In this document: in pieces, positions 43,108 through 53,905 of the stretch | How the letters are laid out: every line of letters starts with the position of its first letter | How positions within the stretch are numbered: position 1 is the first letter of the stretch | Assembly: GCF_002104995.1 (NCBI RefSeq) | Contig: NW_024468252.1 | Location: 434,001 to 498,000 of the forward strand | From: Linderina pennispora | Lineage: Eukaryota; Kickxellomycota; Kickxellomycetes; Kickxellales; Kickxellaceae | Length of the DNA: 64,000 nucleotides | Direction of reading: 5' to 3' | Made by a program: the position numbers and the translations under genes | The notes under the pieces: generated by a model | Database searches by the model: none | The model's input: the letters and a program-made list of their open reading frames with translations, nothing else | Told to the model about the DNA's origin: nothing

Positions 43108-43266
43108 TCACGCTATGCGCGCCAGCATGCTGACGACAAAAAACACGCACACCATGACGAATGTGTTGACAACATACTTTTCCCACGGCTCGAGCACGTA
43201 CAGACCTAGATTCAGCTCGTACTTTTGGTTCATCCTCTTGACTTTTGACAATACGACCGACGCCAT
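43108..43266 (-). CDS. Serine palmitoyltransferase small subunit, second copy (52 aa)
   Basis: A very short intact gene of 52 residues. It has M-N-Q-K-Y-E-L-N-L-G-L-Y-V-L-E-P-W-E-K followed by one hydrophobic helix (V-V-N-T-F-V-M-V-C-V-F-F-V-V) and ends with R-I-A. It is closer to the animal consensus (L-E-P-W-E) than the first copy (L-E-S-W-E). The two proteins share the core and differ at both ends; this one lacks the longer C-terminal tail. Start chosen at the first ATG; an inner Met at residue 12 is less likely because it would remove the basic N-terminus. Confidence 0.85.
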   Translation of the reverse strand: MASVVLSKVKRMNQKYELNLGLYVLEPWEKYVVNTFVMVCVFFVVSMLARIA

Positions 43267-43765
43267 CCTTTTTCAGCTTGGAAATATACAAATACAGTGA
43301 AGAAAATATGAGATTTGGCCCTTTCTGATAATTGGAGATGGGAAAACATTCACGTTACAGAGCCTTCTGCACCCCTCAGAAGGCTTCGACCCTGCTTATA
43401 TATATCCCGCAGGCAACACCCTTTTGCCTGGCTGCCATTGCCGTTTTCTTTTTGCTACTGGAATCTAGACCCTTCTGGCTGATAGTCCTCTGCTTTTCCC
43501 CTCTCCCGCTATACCGAGTGGAGGTCCAGTGTGTGCAACATCCATCATATACAAACACATCCACCCTCCAGAGGGTAAATCGAGGCGTGCGCGGGAGAGA
43601 TGCCCATTGCACAAATGGCGGAAAGACCCCGACCCTGGAAATGTTTTTTTCTCTAAGTGTAGTGGACTTGTTCTAGGCACTCCGGTGGAAAATAAGGCGG
43701 GGCTTCATCTCTGGCAGTCACGTTTGTTGACCCCGCCTTGCCCGCAATATATTTCGTATACCGCG
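43267..43765. other. Spacer
   Basis: 499 bp: promoter of the second small SPT gene and 3' end of the PHD-finger gene. A TTATATATATCC element is present near 43396. No gene seen. Confidence 0.4.
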
Positions 43766-45779
43766 CTAAGTAGAGAACAGAAAATCGATAATTGCATCGC
43801 TGCCCTTTTCCGCTAATAGCCGCCGCACCAGCCCCGTCGCCTCTCCACCGCCTGCATTGCGCATTGATCGCAGCTGCATCCGCACCTGCTTCGCGCCATT
43901 CGCGTCTACTGTAGAGCACCCTGCATCCATACCATCATCAGTGCTCGCACGCCGACGCTTTATGCCCACCAGCCCAGCGTCTTCTGCAGCGGGCTGCAGA
44001 CTTTTGCTGCCCAGGGTGGCTACTCCTACGTCATCTTGGCCACTGCCGCCATCATTGCCATTTAAGATCTCATCCAGTGCCTGCTGCAAGTCCTGTCGCG
44101 ACAGGCCGTGCTGTACAAGGAACCCACGTAGCCTGGTATTACCTGATTTAGCCGAGATGCCGCCACGCTTGCGTTCGGAGTTGTCGCCTGGTCGGACTTT
44201 GGGGCAGCCCGGTTACTTTGTGCTGCAGGCAGAGCGGCCGGTGGATTTAGCACGCTGGCCGCGATATCAGTAAGCATCTGCATCTTATCGACGCGGCCTG
44301 TGCCCGGACTGCTCGCGTCCTGCGTAATATTATGCGTCGCCATGACAAATTGCGCAACATCCTGCTGGAACGAGACAATCGACTGCAGCCACTCTGCAAG
44401 CGCCACTGGGCCCGATTCCAGCCCGTTGCTTTGCCTGGCACCAGGCGACGGCTCTGTGGTGCCATTGGCTTTGCCATCTATCACCGGACTGCTATCATCG
44501 GTCAATGGGCTGCCCGTCCCGGGACTGATCTGGCCCGATCGCTGCTGCCGGTCGCGCTGCACGCGCAGCTCGAACTGCCGGCGAATCAGCGTGGCGGGCA
44601 CACGAAACTTGACCTTCGGGTCGGCCAGCTCCACCGGCGGCTCATCGTCGATAACGTCGATCACGCCACTATTGCGTGCATCGTCCGGTGCGTTCGTCAG
44701 ATCGACAATCCGCTCCTTGCGGAACCGGTTATGCCGCCGCCGCAGCGCGTGCTCGGCGTGGTTCGGGCACATCCACCGTTTCAGCGGTGCCGGCGGGCCC
44801 GGACAGCGGCGGGTCCAGGCAGTCCCAGTGCCAGCTTAGCGGGCAGTAGTCGCAGCGCACCACCGGGCCATGCAGTGCCGACAGTCCGCAACGGTAGCAG
44901 AGGATTGTGTCACCGTGGTCGGTCGTCAGCCGCGTGAAATCCCGGTTCGCGTCGCCGCCATTCACCCGCTGCGCCCGCTCCTCCCGCGTATTCACAAACG
45001 TCCCGTCAGCGTCTGCCTCGATCCCGTCGAACTGCCGCCGGATCTCCTCTGGCACTGCAAACGCCCGCGGGTTGATGTACTCCATGCTGGAGATCAATGG
45101 GTAGAATATGTTCTTTGCGTGCGCCCGCGACTTGCGCTTCCGCGATTCCCGGAACGAGCACTCGCGGCAGAACCATTTGTCCATTGTCGCCAGGCTCTCA
45201 AATGCCACCGGCGGCTCGGCGCACAGAAAGTGGAACACGCGCGGACACCGGTCGCAGAGAATGAACTGCCCGGGCTGCCCACACGCGTCGCACGAGTCGT
45301 GGCTCTTGCCGTCCTGTGCCGATGTCTTTGTCCGCGACCGCAGTGTCGCCGCTCCTTGCTTCGTCTGACTACACAGAGCGGCAGACTTTGTCAGTGAAAC
45401 GAACGGGGGGAGAGTCGTCTTGTGGGAACAAACCCACTGAAAGGCAGGATGCGAATCCTTCCCATGGAGACTCTTACCTTGCTGCGAATACGGCCGACGG
45501 CGACCCGACCACCACGCCAAGGCCATTTACTCTGGGAGGCGAGTGCACGATTGTCGCTTTTCGTGTTGGCGATAAGCTGATAGCTGACGAGGCCACTGAC
45601 ACCCTGTGCCCAGCCCCATTTGCCGATCCGCCTGCTGTGCCGTTTGTTGTGCCTCCATTGGCCGTGCAATTCACTTCTGTCGGTTTGCCACCGTCTACGT
45701 CCTCGCCCTCGCACAGCCGCCGGATATACTCGACGGCTTCAGCGTATCCCTCTGTGACCTGCCGTGTTTCAATTGCCAT
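43766..45779 (-). CDS. Double PHD-finger protein, Rco1-like (frame-broken)
   Basis: Exon 1 (45478-45779) and the next exon, starting at 45368, flank a 109-nt intron (45369-45477, GTAAGAG...GTGTAG). The first PHD finger reads C-x2-C-x(n)-C-D-R-C-P-R-V-F-H-F-x-C-A-E-P-P ... W-F-C-R-E-C. The second reads C-Y-R-C-G ... V-R-C-D-Y-C-P-L-S-W-H-W-D-C-L-D-P-P-L ... M-C-P-N-H. That second form, and the M-C-P-N-H ending, are typical of Rco1 (Rpd3S histone deacetylase, binds nucleosomes behind RNA polymerase II). The frame shifts once inside the second finger (near 44765) and again near 44100-44180. The tail from there holds an L-V-Q-H-G-L-S-R-Q-D helix. Rco1 assignment by motif; a Cti6-like protein is an alternative. 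Confidence 0.72.
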
Positions 45780-46764
45780 TTGTCACTGTGTAGGCTGGGG
45801 AGTTCTGTTGGAAATAGCTTTTTTCCCTCGGTCTGCCGCAGCGGGGAGTCACACGAATAAAGTCTTTTGGACAGCGCCGACAGCGGGGGTTTCTACCATG
45901 CCAAATGCAGCCCTCCGACTGTTGTGCGTCAGTACAAGGATGCTAGCAGCTCTGAAAAGAAGAGCCTCAACCAGTATCATGCCCTGCTGGTCGATACCAG
46001 CCCAAAGGTATCAATGAGCCAGCCCCCAGTCCCTCCGCCGTCCTCCCCTCGTCGATCCAGTCAACAACAGAGTATAGGCTAGCATCATGGAGGGCACGGT
46101 GGCGAGACACCGAGGCCCTGTGTATCAGTTACCTTGTATTAAGCTCTGCAGTCCGTCAGAGACAATCGGGTTCCAATGATACGCGATCCTGTCCAAGTTT
46201 GCTGGCTGCGCTGGTTTTCCTTTCTTCCCTTTTCTGCCAATGTATCTAGCGTGCGTTCCGTCGAAGGAATGGAGGTTTATTGGTACAACGTAAAGTTGGA
46301 AGAGACGCAGGGTGAAAAAGAGAAGACAGGGGAATTAATGATATTGAGAAGCGCGTGAGCTAAGGAGAGATTGGCAGCAGCCCGGCATGCCCATCGCCAC
46401 TGGGCAAGGTCAAAACGCGTGCTTGCCCAGGCTGCCTCCGCCGTGGCGAAAGTTCCCTTGATCCCATGATCAAGTTGTCAGATCAAGTTGATGCCTGGTC
46501 TGATGCCAGGCAGCGCTTAGGGAACCTGCCAGCCTCATACTCCATACTTTTTGCGCTCACTCGTACACTGCATGCGGCCAGTTGGAAGAGGTTTACGGTA
46601 TTGATGCGCCAGTGCCGCTTGAGCAAAAAAGTCGTATGTGTATCCAATATGGTTCATATTTCGTGAATGTCTAGTTTTCCATATACAAACCACTAGACTA
46701 GTGAATATCGTATTCAAAAAAAGCAATATATTAGATAATGAAGAGTTGCTAATTTAATGCCGCT
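45780..46764. other. Spacer, possible exon fragment
   Basis: 985 bp. A plus-strand frame (about 45861-46082) has protein-like composition (K-S-L-N-Q-Y-H-A-L-L-V-D, then Pro/Ser-rich) and follows a good-looking acceptor (T-rich run then GCCGCAG at about 45840). But an in-frame stop sits at its 5' end and no ATG-led first exon is visible. I do not call a gene. The remainder holds nothing clear. Confidence 0.3.
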
Positions 46765-48163
46765 TCAATGGATTTCCTGGTTCAGCAGGCTAAGATGACT
46801 CCGAGCGGCGCTTGGTGTGAGGGTTCTGGTGGAAGGCAGTGGAGAGTTCAGGTGGGCCGAGGGTTCGACTTTTGTGGCCTTGCACACAATGGCTCTCCAC
46901 CTGTTAATCTTGTCCACAACGCGGTACATTGGCTCAAACAAGTTCTTAAACACAACGTATCTCTGCGTATAACCCATGAACTCAGGAACGATTACGCCGC
47001 AGTCAGCCAGACCAGGAATCTTCAAGCAGTCCTCTGTAGGCGGTTCATCGACAGGGCGACCACCAGGCTTCTCAGGCGCAGGCTGCCAGTCAATGACAAC
47101 CAATGCTTTTCCCAGTGTTAGACGACGACGAATTATAGATAACTGTCAATGGGCCAAACATGCCAGATGCCTCCCGGTAAAGTGATGACTCTACACTCAA
47201 ATCATTACCCTGACTTAGGCAATTGCTAACACGCTGTAAGCGAACACCACCATCCCAGGCAGCTTTGGACTTTGTTTGGTCATCAGTAGACGGTGCATGG
47301 ACAAAACGAATAGATGACTGCCCATAGTCCAGGGTGCAAAAGTGTCCAAACCGATTCACAGGCAGAAGGACAAGAAAAGAGAGGGCGCCGAGAAGCTTGA
47401 CAAGCCCACGCTTTGTTTTAGGGACCATTTGCCCTAGGCGGGTGCGCAGCAGTTGATTGCGAGTGAACACGAGGATATCAAGGTGACTGCCATTGAAATA
47501 GAGTGTGGGTATAAAGATTCGGTTTGATTGCATGACCCACATTGCATTCACGCAAGAGCACAGCTTGGCAAGGGTCCCGCTGCTTATACTTGACCTAGAC
47601 TGTTTCGCGTCGAACACAACTGGGATATGGATGCCCTGCACATCAGTTGAAGGCTCATCTCTGCCGCTGTAGCAAGCACCACCCTGATCCATTATGGCGA
47701 GTCCAGGAGATATGTCAGTGTTGAGGATAGGGTAGCTGTCCACGTCGACAATCTCATAGCAGGGCTTGATACCATCATATGCAGCGCATATTTTCTGGTA
47801 GTAAGTTTCTGAAAAAACGTAAATGGGAATCGCGGTAATAGCCTCCACCAGTACCAAAATCAGTGCGCTGAAGCGAGCCGTTCGCGCGTATAGCGTCAGC
47901 GGTAGCTTTGATTCTTTTGGTCTCAGCTTGAACGAAACAGTTTGAATTCAGCATCAAGCTCCAGAATCTCGAAGCAGCTTTTCAAAACCTATCTCCAATT
48001 CATGAGTCTGATAATCTTTTATCCACCTGTCAATTGACTGCTGAGAAATATTTTGAATAACGCCGTCAAGGCAGGGGTTTCGATTAGCGTATCCGAGGGG
48101 CTCATTAAACACCCATTCTCGCACTGGTTCCACAGTGAAATTGCGTTTCGAATTAGAGAACAT
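46765..48163 (-). CDS. FunK1-like N-terminal-domain protein, copy A (frame-broken)
   Basis: The upstream frame begins M-F-S-N-S-K-R-N-F. The middle frame has I-L-N-T-D-I-S-P-G-L, then H-I-P-V-V-F-D-A-K, then V-N-A-M-W-V-M-Q-S-N-R-I-F-I-P, then the L-L-R-T-R-L-G segment. This order resembles the N-terminal half of fungal-type (FunK1) kinases, where a KPD...ExK-like core and a 'Q..R.F' helix precede the kinase. After Y-R-E-A-S-G-M-F-G-P-L-T-V-I-Y and A-L-V-V-I-D-W, which recall the glycine loop and VAIK strand, no catalytic lobe follows. Instead comes a conserved segment (T-E-D-C-L-K-I-P-G-L) and a Ser-rich end. At least three frame changes. Paralogue of copy B. Confidence 0.42.
46889..47064. 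repeat. Copy-A half of a 176-bp high-identity duplication
   Basis: By eye this segment differs from 49041-49216 at about 14 of 177 positions. It codes the C-terminal conserved segment of the FunK1-like copies (I-P-G-L-A-D-C-G-V-I-V-P-E-F). Identity is far higher than in the rest of the two genes. Confidence 0.75.
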
Positions 48164-48488
48164 AGGTGAAGGTTGGTGTCGTGCGATATGGAAAAGCTAT
48201 TGGAGTATGATGAAAATTATTCTAGAAAAGAGAAACGCATATGTGCTGCGCAAAAACTCGGCATGCATTCAAGGTGGCTGAGATGATGGAGATTTAATTC
48301 TCATGATTTCACATACACATCAATAACCAGCAGCAGTGAAATATACAGTAGCTGCAAAAAGCCAGTATATATCTCAACAAATGTGTTCGATGCTAAACTG
48401 ATAGTCAAGTATGTTGCAGTGATTTGGCTAGAAACAAACAAAATGAAAAACTTGGAAAGTGACACACCTGGAATAGTCAACTGAATTA
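48164..48488. other. Spacer between FunK1-like copies
   Basis: 325 bp, A+T-rich, with no open frame of note. It holds the promoter of copy A and the 3' end of copy B. Confidence 0.45.
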
Positions 48489-50327
48489 GCGGCGTCTCTG
48501 GGACTTGCTCTGCTTTGCTAGCTCAGCTGGCTACGGAGCAGGGCGCTTCCTGAGAAGCATCTTGTGCGTTGATGGCTCGGCTGGCTGTGGGGCAGGGCGC
48601 TTTCTGCGAGTCATTCTCTCAATTGGCTCCGCCACCTCCTTTCCGCGGGATTTCGTAGTGCCTCTACTAGCTGTGAATGGCTCCACGAGGGTATCCGACC
48701 GCATACGATCGGAGTGGGGTGGAGGTGATGATGGTTCCTCTCCTAGAAAGCAGTACCCGATGGTGGCGAAGTGGAGACGATGACGGTCCAGCAACTGAAT
48801 ACGATGGGTGATGAGGATGGATCGGAGATGACAACTGACTCTTGCCCAAAGACAATGGTTGTCCTGCACCTGGGGAAGTTTTCCGCGTGTGGGCGAACCT
48901 GTTTCAGAGCCAAGAGGCGTTCCCACTGCGGTGAATGAGCTCGATGGTTCGAGCGCAGGAAGTTCAGCGAGGGCGGGCAGAATATTGGGTGCAGGTGTGG
49001 CAGGCTCTTCCGCCGACTCAGCCTGTGCAGCACCACTCACAATGGCCCTCCACCTGTTAATCTTGTCCACAACGCGGTACATTGGCTCCAGCATGTTCTT
49101 AAACACAGCATACCTCTGCGTATATCCCATGAACTCAGGAACGATTACGCCGCAGTCAACCAGGCCAGGAATGTTCAAGCAGTCCTCCGTAGGCGGTTCA
49201 TCGACAGGGTGGCCACCTAGACTGCTCAGATGCAGGCTGCCAGTCAATGACTAGAAACGCTCGTTTGCTGGAATAAGGGTCTGAGTTATAGACGACTGTC
49301 AAGGGCCCAAACATGCCAGATTCCTCCCGATGAAGCGATGACATTACGCTCAGCTCATGACCCCTTGGGTAATGGTTATTGGCAATTGACCGAGTGAAGA
49401 CACCACCATCTTGTGCAGCCTTGGGGATCGTCTGGTCATCAGAAGGTTGCGTGTGGGTGAAAAGGAGGGACTCGTGTGCGTAGTCCTACGGTGCAGTAGT
49501 GTCCAAACTGGTCCATATGCAGCAGAAACAAGAAACGCAAACATGTCAAGAAAGCTGGTACGAGCACGGATTTGACTTTGGGACCATCATCCGTCCCAGG
49601 CGGGTGCGCAGCAGTTGGTTGCGAGTGAACACGAGTATGTCAAGATGACCACCGTTGGCGTAGAACACAGGGATGAAGATGCGTGTGGGTTGCACGATCC
49701 ACATCGCATGCACACAAGGACAAATGTCGCGAAGTGCATCGCTGGTGAGTCCTGACGCAGAAATAGTCGCATCAGAGACAATTGGGATATAGGCGCCATG
49801 TATATCGGTCGTAGGTTCGTCGTCTCTGCCGCTCTCACAAGCGCCGAACTTATTCACCATGACAAGTCCAGTGGATATGTCAGTGTTGAGAATGGGGTAA
49901 TGGCTAACATCGACAATATCGTAGCTGTATCTATCGTCCTCGTATGGTTGCCATACATGCTGATAGAAACCTCTGAACAGCTCCTCGTAAGTGTATTTCG
50001 AATAACGCCTACCAGTGCCAAGGACGATGCGCTGGAGCTCTTCATCAGCACGGATACCGTCAGCAGCAGTTTTGACGTGTCCGCCATGGTCATGAACGAA
50101 CTGTCTGAACTCAGCGTCAAGCCCGAGAATTCCGAGCAGTTCGTCAAAATCTACCACTGTCTCATGAGTCTGGCACTCTTTTATCCACGCATCAATAGAT
50201 GCCTGAGTGATGTTGCGAGTGACGCCTGTTGAGGTAAGGGTTGCGACTTATATCCTCAAGAGGCTCTGCGAATAGGAGTGCACTCACATCCTCTGCGTCG
50301 AAGTTGGACTTGCGGTTTATAAAACAT
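48489..50327 (-). CDS. FunK1-like N-terminal-domain protein, copy B (frame-broken)
   Basis: Same architecture as copy A: I-D-A-W-I-K near the start, D-I-V-D-V-S-H-Y-P-I-L-N-T-D, then A-Y-I-P-I-V-S-D-A-T, V-H-A-M-W-I-V-Q-P-T-R-I-F-I-P and L-L-R-T-R-L-G. The acidic-x-Lys element of copy A (D-A-K) is D-A-T here. The first frame break is at the fourth codon: a T run is one base longer than the frame allows. Further breaks lie near 50220, 49560 and 49250. The end carries two R-K-R-P-A-P-x-P-A-E repeats. The present stop is a TAG at 48531, where the repeat predicts CAG; reading on would end at 48489. Confidence 0.4.
49041..49216. repeat. Copy-B half of a 176-bp high-identity duplication
   Basis: Partner of 46889-47064 in the same orientation. 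The flanks on both sides have diverged much more, so the segment is either under strong constraint or has been homogenised by gene conversion. Confidence 0.75.
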
Positions 50328-51259
50328 GAGTGAAATGTTTAGCTATGCGCAGTATAATAAAGAAAACCAAAGAAAAGATGTCAGCAGAGAAGAGAAACGC
50401 ATGCGTGCTGCGCAAACGTACCAAACACCTGATGAGTTTATTTTTCTGCCTGGTCAATCAACTGAGATAATTTGATATCAAATTCTGCAAGAAAACAATA
50501 ACTGATTTTGGCTATATAAGGACTGAACGTAAATCAAACTTCAATTAGTTTGCGTGTAGTTACGATGTAGCCAGGTCCACAAAGATGATCAACTGGTACA
50601 GCCCCACAAGAACCTACGGAGCCAGCTGGGCCAAACCAGACTGATCAGAACCAGGCCTCCATAGTCCCTGTTGTCCTTGCCAGCCACCATAGCGAAGATA
50701 TGAGAGTAGTGATTGCAATATAACCAATCCTTACACCAACGATAATAGCCTCATTACCTTTTGATAGAATCATAGCTGAGCAGCTTGGTCTATTTTGCAC
50801 AATGCTTTCAGTGGGTTTAAGATGATGACTCTGTTCAATATTCCAAATCGGTGTTGCATAATAAAGCCTATTGCAGAGTAAACATACTATAGTGCACCGT
50901 TATATCTACTCATATCTAATTAATGTACATTGAAGTAATGCGGTGTTGGTGAAAGTTAGGAGCCTTAAGGTTCCAACAGGGTAGATCCTTCTTTCTGCTG
51001 CTATGTATTCATTAGCATTAGGAGAGAATATTCTTATGATGGCAAGACCTTTAGTTCTTAAAAGTAAAGTAAAGAAATATTAGAATCCAGCAATTGACAT
51101 CGCTGAGTGACTCTTGTCTCTTGAGCTGTACATGGCACAATGGAATGGCGTCTTTCGGCAGGATATTCGTCATAGCATACTGTTTTATCTCCACGAGTCT
51201 GTCTTATTTGTATATTAATGGATTATATCGGTAATATTTGATGTCAATGGCTATTATCA
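50328..51259. other. A+T-rich spacer
   Basis: 932 bp between copy B and the larger FunK1-like gene, which point away from each other. It is rich in A+T, with many short stop-rich frames. I see no gene, tRNA or inverted repeat that I can support. Confidence 0.45.
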
Positions 51260-53330
51260 ATGGCAATGTCCATTAGTATGCAGAGGCCGCATCCTGGATA
51301 CTTTTCTTACCCTAAGTACTATCTATTACCAAACTTGCTAAACCTTCAAATGAACGACCCGCACCAATACACCCAGCAGTGGGTCTTAGATGAGCCCCCA
51401 CCGGAAACCAATCGACTTCAAAGGCACGATATTGAACGTCAGAAGCTTGCAGAAGAGGCTCTCAAATCCAGTGGGTACTTTTGCACTCTCGACAGCTGGC
51501 TAGACTATTCGGGGCAAACCGATGCATTTGCTGAGTTTCGTGGACGACATGCTCGGCCTATTGGTGACTTTATGGATCGAACCTTCGCCACGCTGGAGAG
51601 ATCGCAGAATGTCTGGGCACGCGCAGGAAATCGTATAGGGAGCGAGCACCACCTCGTAGCGTACGTGGAGGAATTCTTTGACGATTTCATGCAGGGTTTC
51701 GCAGCGTATTGCTGAGATTGGTCTCGTCAGAAAAGATCACCAAAACATTCCGATCAAAGGTGGGTCAGGGCTGAAGCCTGATTGGGGGGTACATTTCACC
51801 ATACCTCCTGGTTACCAGCGCGGCGATCGAGAGCTTGACTCAGGTACATGGGAGGATATTATGAGCGTCGTTGAATTCAAGGGTAAAAGGGTTTCCAACA
51901 CTGGTAATCTAAAATTCTGGGGGCAGCTCGCCGACTACGGACACGCTGACAGAATATCACAAATCTCACGTGTCATGATGCCCATTACGGTATTCCATGA
52001 ACTCTTCGTAGACGCGATATTCTTTTTTGGCTGTGGGATATGCAGAGTGCATGTCGGAAAGGTGGACATGGGTGACAGGGACTCATTCCTTAGAACTATG
52101 GAATTCCTCCTATTTGTACATGCACGGGACCCCTACGGCTATACCCACCTAAATTCGCCGATCCCACTCGGTCGGCAGTTCCAGATGGGCATGGATAGGA
52201 CGACCAGAAACATGTCGGTAGTTCGTCGTATGACAGCTCATACTACAGATAACCAGGGAAACCGCATAGAACATCGGGTTCCAGCCGATAAAAGATGGTT
52301 CTTCTCCGGTATCACTAAAGTCTACCGTGGCACCAGTAATGCGCGTGATGCGTTTTTTAAAATCACCTCGAGTAGCCAGGACGAATTACCTGAAGGTGCT
52401 GCGTATGCGTGCCTTGGATTACGTGGAGTCCCCAATCTACCCAGAGTGCTCCATTCTTCCTCCATACACTTCGACCAAGTGGGTGGGAGAACGGAGCTGC
52501 TAATATTTGAGGATGCCGGCGAATCCGCAGATAGCTACTTCGCAAGGCTACAGACTCCAGATATGGCGTCCCAAGGAGTTGTCGACGTTATTCGTGGTGT
52601 GGGAGCAACGGCTCTCCATGTTTGGAGGGCCGGTGCATGTGTAGCAAACATCGGGCCACGACAGGTCCTAGTGCGGGCAATAGGAAGAGAGGGACGGCTA
52701 CGCGTGTCCTTCTGTGGCTTTAGCAGGATGCAAGTCTTTAACCGCGCGTTTTTTGCGGGCGTTGACCTTACTAGCTGGCAATCTACTCCAGAGGATATTC
52801 TCCGTATAGGTATATACCCATCAACAGCACGCCGGGACCTACTGTATGCCAGCTTTGGGGAGCTCAACGGATCCCGAATACGTACTGCCTCCGATGATTT
52901 GCAGTCACTACTGTTCACGGCAGTCCAGCTGCTTGGCCTCCCCATACCTGGAGTCCGGCAGATCTTGACCATTCGGTTCCTAGGCGACAGTAACCGACGT
53001 GCAATTGAAGCCAAGTCACTCGGTGTCAGTAACGATGCAGTCTTCATCAAGGTGTTTTCGCTCGAAGCTTACCAGGGTACAGCTGCCTTGGTGTGGCTCC
53101 TGCGTCTTCGCCGTGCGCTGTTCCCGGAAAACGCTGCCGGAGCGACTGAAGAAGACCAGGTAGCAAGAGAACAGCAAATAGTCAATGGGGAGGTGATTGC
53201 AATTAACCCGCATTGGCTTCGCCAGCTGGACAGAAATGATCCCAATCTCGACGGCTTGCTCGACGGCGTTCCCGAGGGTCAGCTTGGAGTTGCTACCGAA
53301 GCGATGTTTCCTGATGAGCTTCTACAGTAA
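51260..53330 (+). CDS. PD-(D/E)XK-like / FunK1 pseudokinase fusion (one frame change)
   Basis: Two frames, joined at about 51690-51710, give about 690 residues. N-terminal part: a helical region with D-E-P-P-P-E-T-N-R. Then, numbered in the downstream frame, K-P-D-W (Asp35) and V-V-E-F-K (Glu66, Lys68), which fits a PD-(D/E)XK nuclease-like core. Next, F-F-F-G-C-G-I-x-R-V. Kinase part: V-Y-R-G-T-S, Lys228 in F-F-K-I, L-I-F-E-D-A-G as hinge, then A-N-I-G-P-R-Q-V-L-V where HRD-x-x-x-x-N is expected, F-C-G in place of DFG, and A-S-D-D-L-Q-S-L-L-F, matching the H-D-L-E-S-L-F of FunK1. The catalytic Asp, Asn and Mg-binding Asp are all missing, so it should not phosphorylate. Start could be 51260 or the Met at 51350. 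Confidence 0.65.
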
Positions 53331-53905
53331 TTCAAATAAACTACTCATCCTCCAACTGGTGGTTAATTGGGAATTATATTGGCTATTTGCAGGGAATCTT
53401 CTTTGAAAAGCTGGAGGGAAACCCATTCCAATACCGATGAGGCGAGTGAGAAAACAATTACGGACTACATGCGATATTCCTTTGTGATACTTCACCGCAC
53501 ACATATACATTGGGTGGCAGCAAAGTCAGGATCCCAGGCTGCATTCAACATCATTTCAAACTCACTGAAAATGTGTCCATCACAAGCACCAACGAGACAT
53601 CCCGACAAGCCCCTACAGAGTCTATTGAAATTACTTCGTCAGTGCTGACATCGTCGGGGCGCAACACTAGCAGCGCACAAGTGTACGCACCATCTACGAA
53701 ATCTACTGAATCACCCTACAAATAGCTAATCTTGGTCATGGCGGTAATCCGCAAATCAGAAAAAAAAACTGGAAAACCTTTCGATTCCAACCTTGCTCGT
53801 CGATGCTGAAAAAGCCAGTGGCCGCCCCGCCGTCTTGCGCAATTTCTTTTCTCGTTTCGAAATTTATTTCAGTCTAAAACCAAATACCTTTATATACTCG
53901 AAGCC
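53331..53905. other. Spacer before SSF1
   Basis: 575 bp. TTTATATACTC just upstream of the SSF1 start may be its TATA box. No gene seen. Confidence 0.4.

Noticed and set aside
45316-46017. 233-codon plus-strand frame overlapping the Rco1-like gene
   Set aside because: Its first half is antisense to the PHD gene's intron and exon 1; only the last part (after 45861) is protein-like and lacks a start.
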